64,000 nt of DNA from Nymphaea colorata (GCF_008831285.2 NC_045143.1:11171503-11235502); one strand, 5' to 3'. Counted from the stretch's first letter, positions 20,701 through 32,372 are shown. The notes: generated by a model from the letters alone, not told the origin. Made by a program: numbers and translations.

Positions 20701-21263
20701 TTTTTCTTGGGGACCACCACGATGTTCGCCAACCATTCGGGGTAATCGATGGCACGAATGAATTTTGCCTTTAGCAAGTCCTCTAGTCCTTCTTTTACAG
20801 GGCCCTCTAGTCGAGGGTCAAGCTTGCGCAATTTTTGCTTAATCGGCTTGCAATTAGGATTTAAGGGCAAACGATGTTCGACCAATTGGGGGTCTAAGCC
20901 TGGCATATCTTCATAAGTCCAAGCAAAAGCTTCTTGGTTACTTATAAGAAAGTCCACCAATCTTTTCTTTTCATTCACTGACAAACTGGTGCCAATTTGA
21001 AGAATTTTAGGATCTTCACTGGTTCCAATATTAATTTCTTCAATTGGATCATTCACCAAAGATGAGGGATGTTCTTGTTTCTGAATCTGAGTGAATTCTG
21101 GTAATTCTGACTCGGGTATTGCCATAGGTTCCATTTCACCGACTGCTTGTTCGATAAATGCTTTTTGGGGGGACTTTCGTGGAAAAAGAATAAACTGAGA
21201 CATATTGAGTTCCGACATCTTGTAAAGAGGATAAAGGAAAGAGTTGGACGAAATTGACAACAA
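17775..21263 (-). CDS. Gypsy pol: RT, RNase H, archaeal RNase H, integrase
   Basis: Intact 1162-residue polyprotein that copies element RNA to DNA and inserts it. RT spans about residues 140-330 with LCIDFRDLNKAT and the active site YIDD at 293-296. The first RNase H/connection region spans about 430-560. A second, archaeal-type RNase H spans about 585-705 with Asp590, Glu630, Asp652 and Asp702. Integrase has an HHCC zinc region (His813 to Cys854) and D-D-35-E catalytic residues Asp883, Asp944 and Glu980. Residue 945 side: the motif reads SDNV, whereas copy B has the usual SDNG; VRPI at 885 is VGPI in copy B. It lies in a separate frame block 153 bases after the protease ORF. A dual RNase H is diagnostic of the Tat group. 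Confidence 0.93.
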   Translation of the reverse strand: MLSISSNSFLYPLYKMSELNMSQFILFPRKSPQKAFIEQAVGEMEPMAIPESELPEFTQIQKQEHPSSLVNDPIEEINIGTSEDPKILQIGTSLSVNEKKRLVDFLISNQEAFAWTYEDMPGLDPQLVEHRLPLNPNCKPIKQKLRKLDPRLEGPVKEGLEDLLKAKFIRAIDYPEWLANIVVVPKKNGKVRLCIDFRDLNKATSKDDYPLPNIDLLVDSTAGHAMFSFMDGYSGYNQIKLAVKDQPKTAFTTPWGTFCYTVIPFGLKNAGATYQKAMAAIFHDQMHKIMDAYIDDILIKSKTREDHIETLAQVFERLLQYKLRLNPQKCVFGVESDKLLGFMVSKKGIEMELTKAKAIIDMPPPTNIKELRSLQGRIQSIRRFISNLAMTCEPFNQLLRKGVKFEWGFECQQSFEKIKKYLLNPPILKPPTLGRPLLLYITVNESACGGFLAQYEEGSRIEYAIYYISKTFVQYEKKYSPIEKTCLTLVWMCQKLRHYLLACEVKILSKLNPLKYILEQPFLNGRIAKWQVLLMQYDLEYVSQKSIKGQTIADQLADFPQYEEIRTNDEFPDEHVLRLETVPTWKMYFDGSKNVMGAGIGILLITPESEMIPYSLKLDFPCTHNMAEYEALIQGLRSLLSFQVKRVNAFGDSQLIINQVNGEWQVKDEKLVPYQEIATSLICQFEEVQLAHVKREGNPIADGLASLVSTITFRTNEAIRSFEIGRLEHPAFETMAHVHHIQGGNTPWYHDIKKYIESGEFPTEMSKNEQKAIQRMSTRYFILAGVLYRRGFSTEYSRCLDEDEAKKVIEESHRGDCGGHVGYQTLTKQIIRAGYYWPTMQKDCHQFVKRCKECQLHAPVIHAPASHLHSVTSPWPFSMWAFDVVRPISPTASNGHKYFLAATDYFTKWVEVVTLRTVEGRHVVSFIHKNLLCRFGVPHDIVSDNVTHFKNEKMRQLCSKYHITHHFSAPYYPQGNGQAEATNKILIRILERTVETGRDWHEKMHNALWAYRTTMRTPTNATLAELVYGTEVVLPLHVLKPALKFASLIELLLTQYQQKRLMQLDLLDEKRLKAVEHAEAYRQRVARQFAKSIIERQFKVNDSVLRSAVYLRGRPRGKWAPNWEGPYVIKEALPHNSYRLIDADGVELADPVNALHLKKFYA

Positions 21264-21416
21264 AAAATTACTTGCATTTGCATATATAAAAAAAAAAGGT
21301 TCTTAGTTCATAGAATGGGTTCTCTCATGAGACGAGACAAAAAGATGTTCAAAATTACAAAATTCATGGGAGGATTTTGAAACAAAAGTGAATACTATTA
21401 GCCCCCAAGATCTTCT

Positions 21417-23159
21417 TCAAATTCCTTCATGATATCCCAGTCCTCTCATGTTCATCTGAAAAGAGATGCTAATCGGTTGCAAGATGCCATCTTCATTTTT
21501 CCCAAGGCCAGTGAATGGACGGTAGCCACCTTTCAGAAGCAACTGAAAACCCTTGGGGTTTTTCATGAAATGAACATACAATAGGTGTTCTTGGTAACTT
21601 TCACGATTGCTTGAAATAGTATAAGCATTCCCAGATGGTTCCTCTATCTCCATGTTCTGCATCCATTCTTCCAAAGGTCTGTCCTTTGTTTTTCTTATGC
21701 TCGGTACATCTACTGGATCAATTGGCCTAGGGAGCATAGGTTGCATCAACCTCTTGACCGGATCCTCAGCACGGACAGTGATGACTGATGGACCAAAATT
21801 CCATTTCAGGCATTGATGAAGAGTGGATGGGATCCCTCGTACTTGATGGATCCAAGGTCGTCCCAAAAGTAGGTTGTATGATGGTGGTACATCTACCACA
21901 TGAAATACAATACAATGGCTAGTATTTTCAATGATCACATTCATGTCGAGGGTACCTTTGCTGTTCATGCCTCGGCCATCGTATCCGTAGATCTTGGTAT
22001 TATCAGAACGATATTTGTTTTCACGAAACCCCCATGTTTTAGCCGTGAGATCAGGACAAATATTCAAACCACTTCCTCCATCAATCAAAACATGTGGCAC
22101 CGTCATTCCATTGACCTGAACAACGATGTAAAGAGCATCTTCATGGAAATATCCCCATTTTGAGAGGTCTTTTTCTGAGAAGGTAATTGACTGATTTTTA
22201 GAAGCTTGAATCGAGTCTCCCTCATCCATACGTTCTTCCAAGGGGAGAACATCCAAATAGCATGGATCTTCATCTGAAGAGTCATTTGATGATTCATCGC
22301 CTTGTAAGATAAAAGTCTTTGGAATAATAGGAAGTTTCTTGGGCAAACTTTCTATCCTGCCATTCATCATAGCAATGAAATCTAGAGGTTCCTTACCTTG
22401 GTCTACCACCATGACTTTGTGTGAGCTGCTCCCAATATAAGGTCGAATGTGCTCTTGTGGATGGTACGGAAGTGGAGTGCCTGTAGTGATCATGGCCACT
22501 GCCGCCTTTTCGTGGTCAGGGAATGGATTCCTTAGTATCTCAGGGGTGTTATCATCACAAATCTTGAGATCTTTGTCGATGAAGACTTGAATAATATTTT
22601 TGAGGACAAAACAATCCTCAGTGTCATGACCAGGGGTACGATGAAATTTGCACAGTTTTTCTTTATTTCCTCCCATCATTTTTGGAGGCTCTGATACTTT
22701 TGGCAAGACGATAGTTCCTTTGGCGAGAAGGTATTCCAGGATCTTCTCCCGAGACTGGCTCAGAGGAGTGAATTTCCGGTCGTAGCTCCAACCTGAGTGT
22801 TTGTTTTTCCTTTCATCGTCGCCTTTGAGAAACTGTGTGTTCTTCTTGAAACTGACGTCCTTGTCATGCTTGTAGTTATTGCCATGGTCCTTTCTAATGC
22901 CAGCATTGGCTATGAAGTGTGCGAGCAACTGTGTCCTTCCTCCTTTCTTTCCATCTTCTTTGTACTTAGGAGCAATAATTCCATCAAAATCTCCTTCCTC
23001 AATTCCTTCTTCTATCGAGTTTGCTTGTTCAATCAACTCAGCAAAGGTTTTGATTGGGGCATTGCGGATGAGACTTTTCAAGGGTTGGGCAAGATTTTTC
23101 CTAATGAGTGACAAGGCTTGTGTCTCAGAAATGGGCTCCTTCATCTTATTGCATTGCAT
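21417..23159 (-). CDS. Gypsy gag C-terminus, protease and G-patch-like tail
   Basis: 580-residue open frame from an internal Met. A gag zinc-knuckle variant lies at residues 170-183 (C-x2-H-x4-H-x4-C, as in Tat gags). Aspartic protease follows, with VLIDGGSGLNI at about 357-367, where the usual Asp-Ser/Thr-Gly is Asp-Gly-Gly. The C-terminus (about 545-570) has a Gly-rich G-patch-like stretch (GGYRPFTGLGKNEDG). The gag front lies upstream in broken frames (TGA at 23163-23165 where Trp is expected), so this is the distal half of a gag-pro ORF. The copy B frame is identical in translation. Confidence 0.85.
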   Translation of the reverse strand: MQCNKMKEPISETQALSLIRKNLAQPLKSLIRNAPIKTFAELIEQANSIEEGIEEGDFDGIIAPKYKEDGKKGGRTQLLAHFIANAGIRKDHGNNYKHDKDVSFKKNTQFLKGDDERKNKHSGWSYDRKFTPLSQSREKILEYLLAKGTIVLPKVSEPPKMMGGNKEKLCKFHRTPGHDTEDCFVLKNIIQVFIDKDLKICDDNTPEILRNPFPDHEKAAVAMITTGTPLPYHPQEHIRPYIGSSSHKVMVVDQGKEPLDFIAMMNGRIESLPKKLPIIPKTFILQGDESSNDSSDEDPCYLDVLPLEERMDEGDSIQASKNQSITFSEKDLSKWGYFHEDALYIVVQVNGMTVPHVLIDGGSGLNICPDLTAKTWGFRENKYRSDNTKIYGYDGRGMNSKGTLDMNVIIENTSHCIVFHVVDVPPSYNLLLGRPWIHQVRGIPSTLHQCLKWNFGPSVITVRAEDPVKRLMQPMLPRPIDPVDVPSIRKTKDRPLEEWMQNMEIEEPSGNAYTISSNRESYQEHLLYVHFMKNPKGFQLLLKGGYRPFTGLGKNEDGILQPISISFQMNMRGLGYHEGI

Positions 23160-24197
23160 TCTTCATTTTTGGATGAATTCTCGAGCCTTTTCTCCTTGTT
23201 TCTGACGAAGACTGCAAATGGTACTGAGGGTTGGAGTCATGGGAGCATTTTGTTCGAATCTTTCAACAAACATGTTAATCAACTTGTCAAACTCCTTCAG
23301 ACGATTGGATTGATATTTTCTTTATACCATTGTGCGGCAATGCCTTCAAGACTTCTTGGAAAATATCGGAACAAAGCTCTGTTATTTGTTCGAATTTTGT
23401 AGCAATCATTGAAAAAGGTTGAAAGATGAACGTGTGGACAAGTGGTTCCATCATATCTGATGAATTCTCTGGGCAAGCCTTTCACGTCTTCGTCCCCTTC
23501 AATGCCAAGGTAGTAGTCCTCACATGAGTATGAACGTTTCTCCTTCGCCCTAAGCTCAAGATTGTTCATTCTTTTCTCCATTTCGTAGAATCTGCGCTTA
23601 GTCGGACTTTCATCATCACTTGATTCGACCAATTCTGGCTTGGTCTTTTTCTTCTTGCCCTTGATCTCCTTTACTTTTTCTTCAGAACTCTCACTGTCTG
23701 AGCTGCTGCTAGTGATGTATTTCTTTGTCTTTTTTACTTTCTTGGTAGGTTTTCTCTTCCTTTTGGGCTTCTCTTCCGAACTTTCAGTGGTGATAGGACT
23801 GGGTGAGCTGTTTTCTATCATAACATTTTTTCCCTTTTTATTTTTCTTTGTTGTCTTTTTCTTTTTGAGAGAAAACAGTTCGGGTTTTTCTTCCTTACTA
23901 GTTGTCGAATCTGAACCCAAATGGTCTTCATCTTGATTTTCAACAAAAGACTTGTTTTTTTTTCTTTCCTTTTTGCTTGGCAGTCTTTTCATTGTCCGGC
24001 TCTGGAGTAACCATCAAGGCCTTTTGCTCTTCTTGCTCTTTCATGAATCGCTCCATGAACAAACGGAACATATAGTAAGTTTCTGGCTCGATTGCTGGGA
24101 GGCCAAGTGTTTCTGGACGGAGTTCAGAGGATGAAGCCTCGTTTTGAGGAGTCTGCTTAGCTTGCGATCTAGTTTCAACCATCTTGTTGGCTTTCAA
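23160..24197 (-). pseudogene. Gypsy gag N-terminal half (broken)
   Basis: Starts at MVETRSQ-type sequence (24197) and ends in the conserved capsid segment FPRSLEGIAAQWYKENI. It then shifts frame near 23300 and meets a TGA at 23163-23165. Between the start and the capsid core is an unusually long Lys/Ser/Glu-rich stretch with SSSSDSESSEE. Copy A has an extra T in a T-run at about 23955 that splits the ORF; copy B lacks this and is open for 299 residues. Gag forms the virus-like particle. Confidence 0.8.
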
Positions 24198-24354
24198 GTA
24201 TTCACCTTATGACATAAGAAAATAGAGTTATTGGACGGAAATGATGACAAAATGAAGGTTCATATTGCATTACACGTTTTTAAAAGTTACATCCAAAGAT
24301 ACTAATAAAGATGACAACGACAGAAGGAATACAAAGTTGACAACATAAAACTTT

Positions 24355-25569
24355 TTAGGGAAGGATGGATGGTGGTCGGTTGGCATCCCACCACTCAGCA
24401 TATTCCTTCTTCACCACTGGGCCTATGAACCAAGTGTATGATATTTGTGTCTTCCATTCTTGTCGAGCTACTGCAAACAATGTTATCCATTGAGGAGAAC
24501 TAAGGTCAAATTCGGGAATAGCTCCAATTGGTGCATGCACAGAGACCATCTTCTGCCTTTGAGAGAACTGTCTCATACATCTATCAGCACAATAATCAAC
24601 TATGAAGTAAGGGCCCAAGAGTGTGGTACGCCCATGATGATGGTGAGTGTATCGGGGTAGGCTCTGCCGACGATCACAATAATCCCAAATGATCTCTCCT
24701 TCATTCAATTGCTCGATCAAACGATGGTATTGCTCTAAGGTTGTCAATGATCCATCAGTGTTTCTAAATAGACTGGCTTGGGGTCCCGCATGCTTGAGGA
24801 ACCACAATTGTAAAGCATATGTGCATCCTTCTATGAAGTCGATATCTCCAATGGTAAAGCGGGTGAGTCCTCGGTAAAGGAAGGCTAAGGCTGTCATTGT
24901 TACTGACAAGTGTCGGGTCCCTCTATGCCCCATACTCGAAAAAGTTGGGCAATACGAAATATAAAAGGTCACTTCCATTGGTAAAAAGGGTCACTCCTAC
25001 TGTGCAGAGCATCATACAATGTTTAATTCTCCCTATGGCTTTTCGAGGTAGGGTAGAAGGTTCAACATAGGTTCCAATTCTTCATACAATTTTCATGTTG
25101 ATGCTTTCATTTCATGGTTTTCTACTAAAGGCCAAGTTTTCCGTCCAGTAAAGTGAGCAATGAGGTCATTTGCATTGACCTTGGTTGGGTTCATAAGGAA
25201 TTGTTTTTCCAATAGATCATTTGGGTCACAAGTTGGGGTAGGGAGGTCTAGTATTTCGGCAAATTCATCTAGTAATATTGTCATTTCTCCCCATGGAAAC
25301 CAAAAAGAGGAGGTCCTTGGGTTCCAACGCTCGGCGATTGCATGTACCAAATTTCCATTAACTGACTGCATTCCTCCAGCTACCACTGTCTCTAGCCCAC
25401 ATTCTTCAAAGTAAGAAGGAAACATCCGAGAGAAGGTGGGATGCCAAGTCTGATACCATTCGGGAGCCAAAGGTTGAGACTCAAGAGAAATGTAGGTGGA
25501 CCGTTCGGGACCTTCCCCAAAGAGGATGTGATCATAAGGGAATGTGACACCACGTTGGAAAGAATACAT
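24355..25569 (-). pseudogene. Extra ORF upstream of gag: plant-mobile-domain-like protein
   Basis: Two open blocks, 25093-25569 (158 residues) and 24355-24978 (207), that belong to one protein of about 400 residues. The first has FSRMFPSYFEECGLETVV, then WNPRTSSFWFPWGEMTILLD followed by EFAEILDLP. This is the hallmark of the aminotransferase-like plant mobile domain (PF10536; MAIN/MAIL family), in which a F-x-x-GEMTITLEDV-type block recurs. No catalytic residues are known for this family. Ogre-type elements carry an ORF before gag, so the position fits. The protein is broken by indels between 24978 and 25093. Confidence 0.6.
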
Positions 25570-26347
25570 CTTGAATGATGACTCTAAAAGATAAAATTGA
25601 ATTAGTGGAAAACATTGACTAGGTTGACAAAGACAATATGAGGTAGATGTGTGGAATGAGGTTGTAAATCATCACATAAGGTTTCACGCACATCAACATC
25701 TATCATGAAATAATTTTTTTTTTTTTTTAGAAAATTGGGTATAGGAACCTAATTGAGATAATTTTGTGTCACGACAATCCGATATCAAGTTATGCTTATA
25801 TACCTTAGCCAAATGGCTTAGTACGAGCATAGATTCTTCCTTAGGCAACTAAGGGTAGAGTTCATCAACTTCTTCTTGATCACTCGTCGATATACCATAA
25901 TTACCACTCAGGGTACTAACGAGGGGGCATTCCCGCCCAAGGTATGGTATAGTTGTAAGGCTTAGTCTTGTGCTACCGCCAAAGACCAAGCCCGGCAACA
26001 CGATGACCGGGACAAATAGGTATGAGGAATTTTGAAATATGAGAAATCATATAAATTGAGTTGTCTCTAATGCAATGTTGCCTAAGTTTGAAGATTAAAA
26101 TAGAAGAGCAAACATGACTTTCAAACAACTCCTAAATTGAGAAGGGTGGTATGTGATCATAAATATGTGTGAACATGATTGATCCTTCTCAATTAGTCCT
26201 ATGTGCAAAAAACATTCACATCATCAAACAATGCAATGAAATGCAATGGGGTCGAGGCCAAAATAGGGGACATGCTTTATCATTGGCAATACATAAGATG
26301 TTCAAATTAGTGAAAATGCATCAATAATCATAGCCAAACGATGACGG
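25570..26347 (-). other. Gypsy 5' untranslated leader, copy A
   Basis: Non-coding leader between primer site and the extra ORF. It has a T-run at about 25714-25728 and a GC-rich inverted stretch at 25925-26020 (cccgcccaaggtatgg, caagcccggcaacacg, atgaccgggac) that could fold. No ORF of note. Confidence 0.6.
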
Positions 26348-26365
26348 GTCCCATCACGGTCGCCA
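26348..26365 (-). other. Gypsy primer-binding site, Arg-tRNA type
   Basis: The + strand reads cccatcacggtcgcca, i.e. the 3' end of a tRNA, so the minus strand begins TGGCGACCGTGATGGG two bases inside the LTR boundary (TG at 26368). Plant Arg-tRNA ends in ..GGTCGCCA, and Ogre-type elements use Arg-tRNA; the match is by memory. Confidence 0.65.
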
Positions 26366-26367
26366 TC

Positions 26368-29111
26368 TGTTTGCATCCCAAAATTTTCATTGGTTTTGGA
26401 GTGCTCCAGAAAAATAAGGTTTTTGTTTTGAAAGAGGAAAGAAAGGGACTCGCCCGTCGGTACAAGGATCGACCGTTCCCGGCGCCTTTACCGGGGGTAA
26501 TCAACCCAAGGACTATGTTTATCATTGATACATTTCGTTTTAACTTAAACATCTTTTTGATTCTATATGCGGTGTAGAAATATTGAAAGTTTGGAGTTTC
26601 AAACTTTTGAAAAGGTTCTTGAAGAATTGCTTGAAAATGTGAAATGTTTTGAGGAAAAAGTGAAACTAGTAAATATCATTTGAAAAACTTGTGAAAAACA
26701 TTTTGAAATCACTTTAGTGTTCTTTTAAGACTTTAAGTAGGTTTGAGATTTTGCTCTAATTCGGTTACCACCTAGCTAGAGCTCCATCCCTTCTTGCTTA
26801 AGTTCCTTTGGAGAGGTACTTGTGATCATAAGTGAAATAAAGTGGGTGAGAATGCATAGATGCATTTACCCTATATTATTGAAAAAAATGTAAAACATTC
26901 CTACCACAACATTCATCTAATGTCATTCTTACCACAACATACATCTAAGATTTCGTTATTATAATTATTGTATATAAGAAGGAAAAGTTTTTGAAAAGAG
27001 ATAGAGATTGTAGACCATCAAGCATGATTCCAATATTGGGTCATTGCTTGGTTTGTGGTCTTATTGAAGTTGGTAAATAGAAAGTTCATGAGATGATAAT
27101 GTTAAAAAGAATACAAGAGATAAAACACTCTTATGAAAGGAAAGAGAGATATAAAGAAAGACATGCATACATGTGTACATACCATCACATATACACATAT
27201 ATGAAAGTTTAAGAGAAAAAGATGTATTGATTCGAAGAGAAATAGATATTTTAGAGGAAAAGAAAAATATCATATGCATATATGGGTATGAGAAATGTTA
27301 TAAGAGAAGATATTTGTCTTGAAAAGAGGAATAAATATTTGAAAGAGAGGAGATGGAGCACATGTACATACGTATTCATGCACATATGAAAATTTATAAA
27401 ATAAAAGGTGAAAGCATAGAGAGAGAAATATGAGGGTCATCATGTTGGCATAAATGTATATAACATGTGTATACATCCATACCTTCATAAGATTAGAAAA
27501 ATCAAGGAACAACTTAAATTACCAACTTCAAATTTAATGTGGGCCGGAGGGGAGCTTGGACTCATGCAAGATTCTAAGCTAAGTCCCTAAGGCCATGTTA
27601 GAATGTTCTTTTTGAAAATGTTTTGGAAAATATGATTTATATAAGCATAGAATATTATTATTTAATTTGTTGTAAGGGATATATTGCTTCCACCATCGGG
27701 TATGAAAGAAAACAAGCAACATAACGAGGCATCGTTAGGGTTCCTAATGTGATGATTAAGAAGGAAACTAGCGCAAAATGACATGAAAATGCATATTAAC
27801 ATGTACATTTTCGTGAGGGTTTATCCCGGGTTGGACAAGTCCCAACCTCAAAGATTAATATGAAAATAAAGAGTCCCAAACACACTCTCATTCCCGATAC
27901 ATTCACATGTAAGTAAAGAACCAAGCAACTATGCATGCATAATTATAGATAACATTCAAGGAAGAAAGAAAGAAAGAGATGATGAAAAAGCAAAGTTCAA
28001 TTAGGAGGAAGACATGATGTAACTATGAATGATATACCACCTCATCTTCTCATGTTCCCGGTGCACTTGAGTATAGCCTCTTGACTCTAAAATAGAGATT
28101 GAGAGCTATCTCTTTTGGCCATGGAGAAATGGAAGAGAGGAAAATAAGAGGAAACAAAAGAACAATAAAATGTATTCATGAAAAGAAAAACATGATTAAA
28201 ATGAAAGATCATCTCATCTTTCCATGCTCCCGGTGCACTTTGAGTATAGCCTCTTGTCTCTAAAAAGAGATTGAGAGCTACCTTTTTAGCCGTGGGGAGA
28301 TGAAGATGAGGAGAAAATGTAGAAAGAGAAACAATGTTATATTTAATAAAAGAGAAAACATGATTCAATCATGAAATGAAAGATCCTCTCATCTTTTCAA
28401 CTCCCAATGCACTTGAGCATAGCCTCTTGTCTCTAAAAAGAGATTGAGGGCTATCTCCTTTGGTCATGGGAAGAGGAAGAAGAGAAAAAAAATAAATACA
28501 AGAAAGACATATTGAAGAAATGAAATAACAATAACAACAAAAATATATTCATTAAGGAAAAAAAACAAAACAAGAAATATATTGAAGAGAAGAAAGAGCA
28601 AGAAGATATAATAGAGAAAGAACAAGAACAACAAGAATACTTGAAAGAGCATGATTTAATCATAAAATAAAATATCATCTCATCTTCTCATGCTCCCGGT
28701 GCATTTGAGCATAGCCTCTTGTCTCTAAAAAGAGGTTGAGTGCTATCTCCTTTGGCCATGGGAGATGAAGATGAAGAGAAAATGAAAACAACAACAAGAC
28801 TATGTTTAAGAAAAGAAATAACATAATAATAAGAAATTAATGAAAAGAAAGAAGAGAGAAATGAGAGGGATGAAGATTACATACCTCTAATGGGAAATGA
28901 CTTAAGGAAGATGAACACCTTCACTTGAAGATCCCTTTTGAATGAAGCTCCAAAAGTGCTTGCTCTAAGTTGGAGAAGGAAATGAAAGAGAAGGGAGAGA
29001 GAGAGAGAGAGAGAGAAATTCTAAGTCTTCAAGTGAGAATACACTAGAGTTTCTCCCAAGGACCAATCTTGCCAAGAGGAGGATATGGGGGGTATTTATA
29101 GAGGATTTTGG
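26368..29111 (-). mobile_element. LTR2, 5' LTR of copy A (cut by gap)
   Basis: Begins TGTTTGCATCCC after the primer site. It shares diagnostic bases with LTR4 (ggtacaagg, gatgataatg, cttcataag) and lacks the 65-base deletion of LTR1/LTR3. The sequence stops at the gap just past its TATA box. The right half has many small deletions relative to LTR4, typical of a poorly polished contig end. Confidence 0.85.
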
Positions 29112-29211
29112 NNNNNNNNNNNNNNNNNNNNNNNNNNNNNNNNNNNNNNNNNNNNNNNNNNNNNNNNNNNNNNNNNNNNNNNNNNNNNNNNNNNNNNNNN
29201 NNNNNNNNNNN
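29112..29211. other. Assembly gap, 100 N
   Basis: Exactly 100 N, the conventional placeholder for a gap of unknown size. The left side ends about 2.74 kb into an LTR; the right side begins about 0.4 kb into an LTR, so the two sides overlap in content by about 2.3 kb rather than abutting. Confidence 0.98.
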
Positions 29212-32200
29212 ACCTGCTAGAGCTCCATCCCTTCTTGCTTAAGTTTCCTTTGGAGAGGTGCTTGTGATCATAAGTGAAATAAAGTGGGTGAGAATGCATG
29301 GATGCATTTACCCTATATGATTGAAAAAAATGTAAAACATTCCTACCACAACATTCATCTAATGTCATTTCCTACCACAACATACATCTAAGATTTCGTT
29401 GTTATAATTATTGTATATTAAGAAGGAAAAGTTTTGAAAAGGATAGAGATTGTAGACCATCAAGCATGATTCCAAATATTGGGTCATTACTTGGTTTGTG
29501 GTCTTATTGAAGTTGGTAAATAGAAAGTTCATGAGATGAGAATGTTAAAAAAGAATAAAGAGATAAAAACACTCTTATGAAAGGAAAGAGGAGATATAAA
29601 GAAAGACATGCATACATGTGTACATATATCACATATACACATATATGAAAGTTTAAGAAAAAGATGTATTGATTCGAAGAGAAATAGAGATTTTAGAGGA
29701 AAAGAAAAATATCATACGCATATATGGGTATGAGAAATGTTTATAAGAGAAGATATTTGTCTTGAAAAGAGGAATAAATATTTGAAAGAGAGGAGAATGA
29801 GCACATGTACATACGTATTCATGCACATATGAAAATTTATAAAATAGAAAGTGAAAGCATAGAGAGAGAGAAATATGGGGGTCATCATGTTGGCATAAAT
29901 GTATATAACATGTGTATACATCCATACCTTCACAAGATTAGAAAAAATCAAGGAACAACTTAAAATTACCAACTTCAAATTTAAATGTGGGCCGGAGGGG
30001 AGCTTGGACTCATGCAAGAGTCTAAGCTAAGTCCCTAAGGCCATGTTATAAGGTTCTTTTTGAAAATGTTTTGGAAAATATGATTTATATAAGCATATAG
30101 AATGATTATTATTTGGTTTGTTGTAAGGGATATATTTTCTTCCACTCGGGGTATGGAAAGAAAACAAGCAACATAACGAGGCACTCGTTTAGGGTTCTAA
30201 TGTGATGATTAAGAAGGAAACTAGCGCAAAATGACGATGAAAATGCATATTAACATGTAATTTTCGTGAGGGTTTATCCCGGGTTGGACAAGTCCCAACC
30301 TCAAGATTAATATGAAAAATAAAGAGTCCCAAACCACACTCTCATTCCCGCCATACATTCACATGTTAAGTAAAGAACCAAACAACTCATGCGTGCATAA
30401 TTATAGAATAACATTCAAGGAATAAAAGAAAGAAAGAGAATGATGGAAAAAAGAAAGTTCAATTAGGAGGAAAGACATGATGTAACTATGAATTTGATAT
30501 ACCACCTCATCTTCTCATGTTCCCGGTGCAACTTGAGTATAGCCTCTTGACTCTAAAATAGAGATTGAGAGCTATCTCTTTTGGCCATGGAGAAATGAGG
30601 AAGAGAGGAAAATAAGAGGAAACAGAACAATAAGAATGTATTCATGAAAAGAAAGAACATGATTAAAATGAAAGATCATCTCATCTTTCCATGCTCCCGG
30701 TGCACTTTGAGTATAGCCTCTTGTCTCTAAAAAAGAGATTGAGAGCTACCTTTTTTTAGCCGTGGGAGATGAAGATGAGGAGAAAATGTAGAAAGAGAAA
30801 CAATGTTATATTTAATAAAAGAGAAAAACATGATTCAATCATGAAATGAAAGATCCTCTCATCTTTTCACACTCCCAATGCACTTGAGCATAGCCTCTTG
30901 TCTCTAAAAGAGATTGAGGGCTATCTCCTTTGGTCATGGGAAGAGGAAGAAGAGAAAAAAAAAAAATAACAAGACAAACTATATTGAAGAAATGAAATAA
31001 CAATAACAACAAAAATATATTCATTAAGAAAATAAAAACAACAACAAGAATATATTGAAGAGAAGAAGAGCAAGAAGATATTAATAGAGAAAGAAAGAAC
31101 AACAAGAATACTTGAAAGAGCATGATTTAATCATAAAATAAAATATCATCTCATCTTCTCATGCTCCCGGTGCATTTGAGCATAGCCTCTTGTCTCTAAA
31201 AAGAGGTTGAGTGCTATCTCTAAAAAGAAATAACATAAATAATAACATAATAATATGAAAAGAAAGAAGAGAGAAAATGAGAGGATGAAGATTACATACC
31301 TCTAATGGGAAATGACTAAGGAAGATGAACACCTTCACTTGAAGATCCCTTTTGAATGAAGCTCCAAAAAGTGCTTGCTCTAAGTTGGAGAAGGAAATGA
31401 AAAAAGGAAGAGAGAGAGAGAGAGCTCAAGAGAAATCTAAGTCTTCAAGTGAGAATACACTAGAGTTTCTCCCAATACCAATCTTGCCCAAGAGGAGATA
31501 TGGGGGTATTATAGAGGATTTTGGAGCCAAAACCCAAAATTTGAATTTTTTGACCTAAAAAGATAAAATCACCCTCCAAAAGGAGATTTTTTGGCAAAAG
31601 GAGGGCAAATCGGTCTTGTCCAAAAAAGACTAAATACCCTCTAAAAGGAGTTTTTTGGTCAAAAGGAGGGCAAATCGGTCTTGTTTAAAAAAGACTAAAA
31701 TCACCTCTAAAAGAGGTTTTTTGGTCAAAAGGAGGGGCAAATCGATCTTGTTTTAAAAAAAAGACTAAAATCACCCTCTAAAAGAGGTTTTTTGGTCAAA
31801 AGGAGGGGCAAATCGGTCTTGTTTAAAAAAGACTAAAATCACCCTCTAAAAGGAGGTTTTTTTGGTCAAAGGAGGGGCAAATCGGTCTTGTTTAAAAAAA
31901 AGACTAAAATCACCCCTCTAAAAGGAGTTTTTTGGTCAAAAGAGAGGGCAAATCGGTCTTGTTTAGAAAAAGACTAAAATCACCCTCTAAAAGGAAGGTT
32001 TTTTTGGTCAAAAGGAGGGGCAAATCGGTCTTGTTTAAAAAAGACTAAAATCACCTCTAAAAGGAGGTTTTTTGTCAAAAGGAGGGCAAATCGGTCTTGT
32101 TTAAAAAAGACTAAAATCACCTCTAAAAATGAGGTTTTTGTCAAAAGAAGGCAAATTAGTCTTAAATGATTGATTTTGGATCTAACTTGGGATTTTGGAT

Positions 32201-32372
32201 CTAAAGTAGTATTTGGATTTAATTTGGATCTGAAGTTTATTTGGATTTTAATTTGGATCTGAGAGTAGTATTTTGAATTTAATTTGGATCTGAAAGTTGT
32301 ATTTTGGAAATCTTGTGCCTTAATTTGAATTTCGCACTTGGATAAACATCATAGTCTTATGGGGTGATTACA
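29212..32372 (-). mobile_element. LTR3, 3' LTR of copy B (start missing)
   Basis: Carries LTR1 diagnostic states (gaggtgcttg, gatgagaatg, cttcacaag, ttataaggttc) and the same 65-base deletion at about 31220. Homopolymer and single-base indels are dense throughout. It ends gattaca at 32372 before the polypurine tract. Confidence 0.85.
31562..32163. repeat. 69-bp tandem array in LTR3
   Basis: Same array as 16459-17075, with nearly every unit losing or gaining bases (for example ctaaataccctctaaaagg). Biological unit-by-unit decay at this density next to clean flanks is unlikely; sequencing error is the simpler cause. Confidence 0.85.

Larger units (their letters stand above)
13742..29111 (-). 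mobile_element. Ty3/gypsy Tat-type element, copy A as assembled
   Basis: Minus-strand LTR retrotransposon reading from right to left: 5' LTR (26368 rightward, cut by the gap), primer site, extra ORF, gag, protease, RT, RNase H, archaeal RNase H, integrase, polypurine tract, 3' LTR (13742-17298). The internal region is about 9.07 kb. A second RNase H and an extra ORF before gag place it in the Tat/Ogre group. It is inserted in a viral leader. See the findings for evidence that copies A and B may be one locus. Confidence 0.9.
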
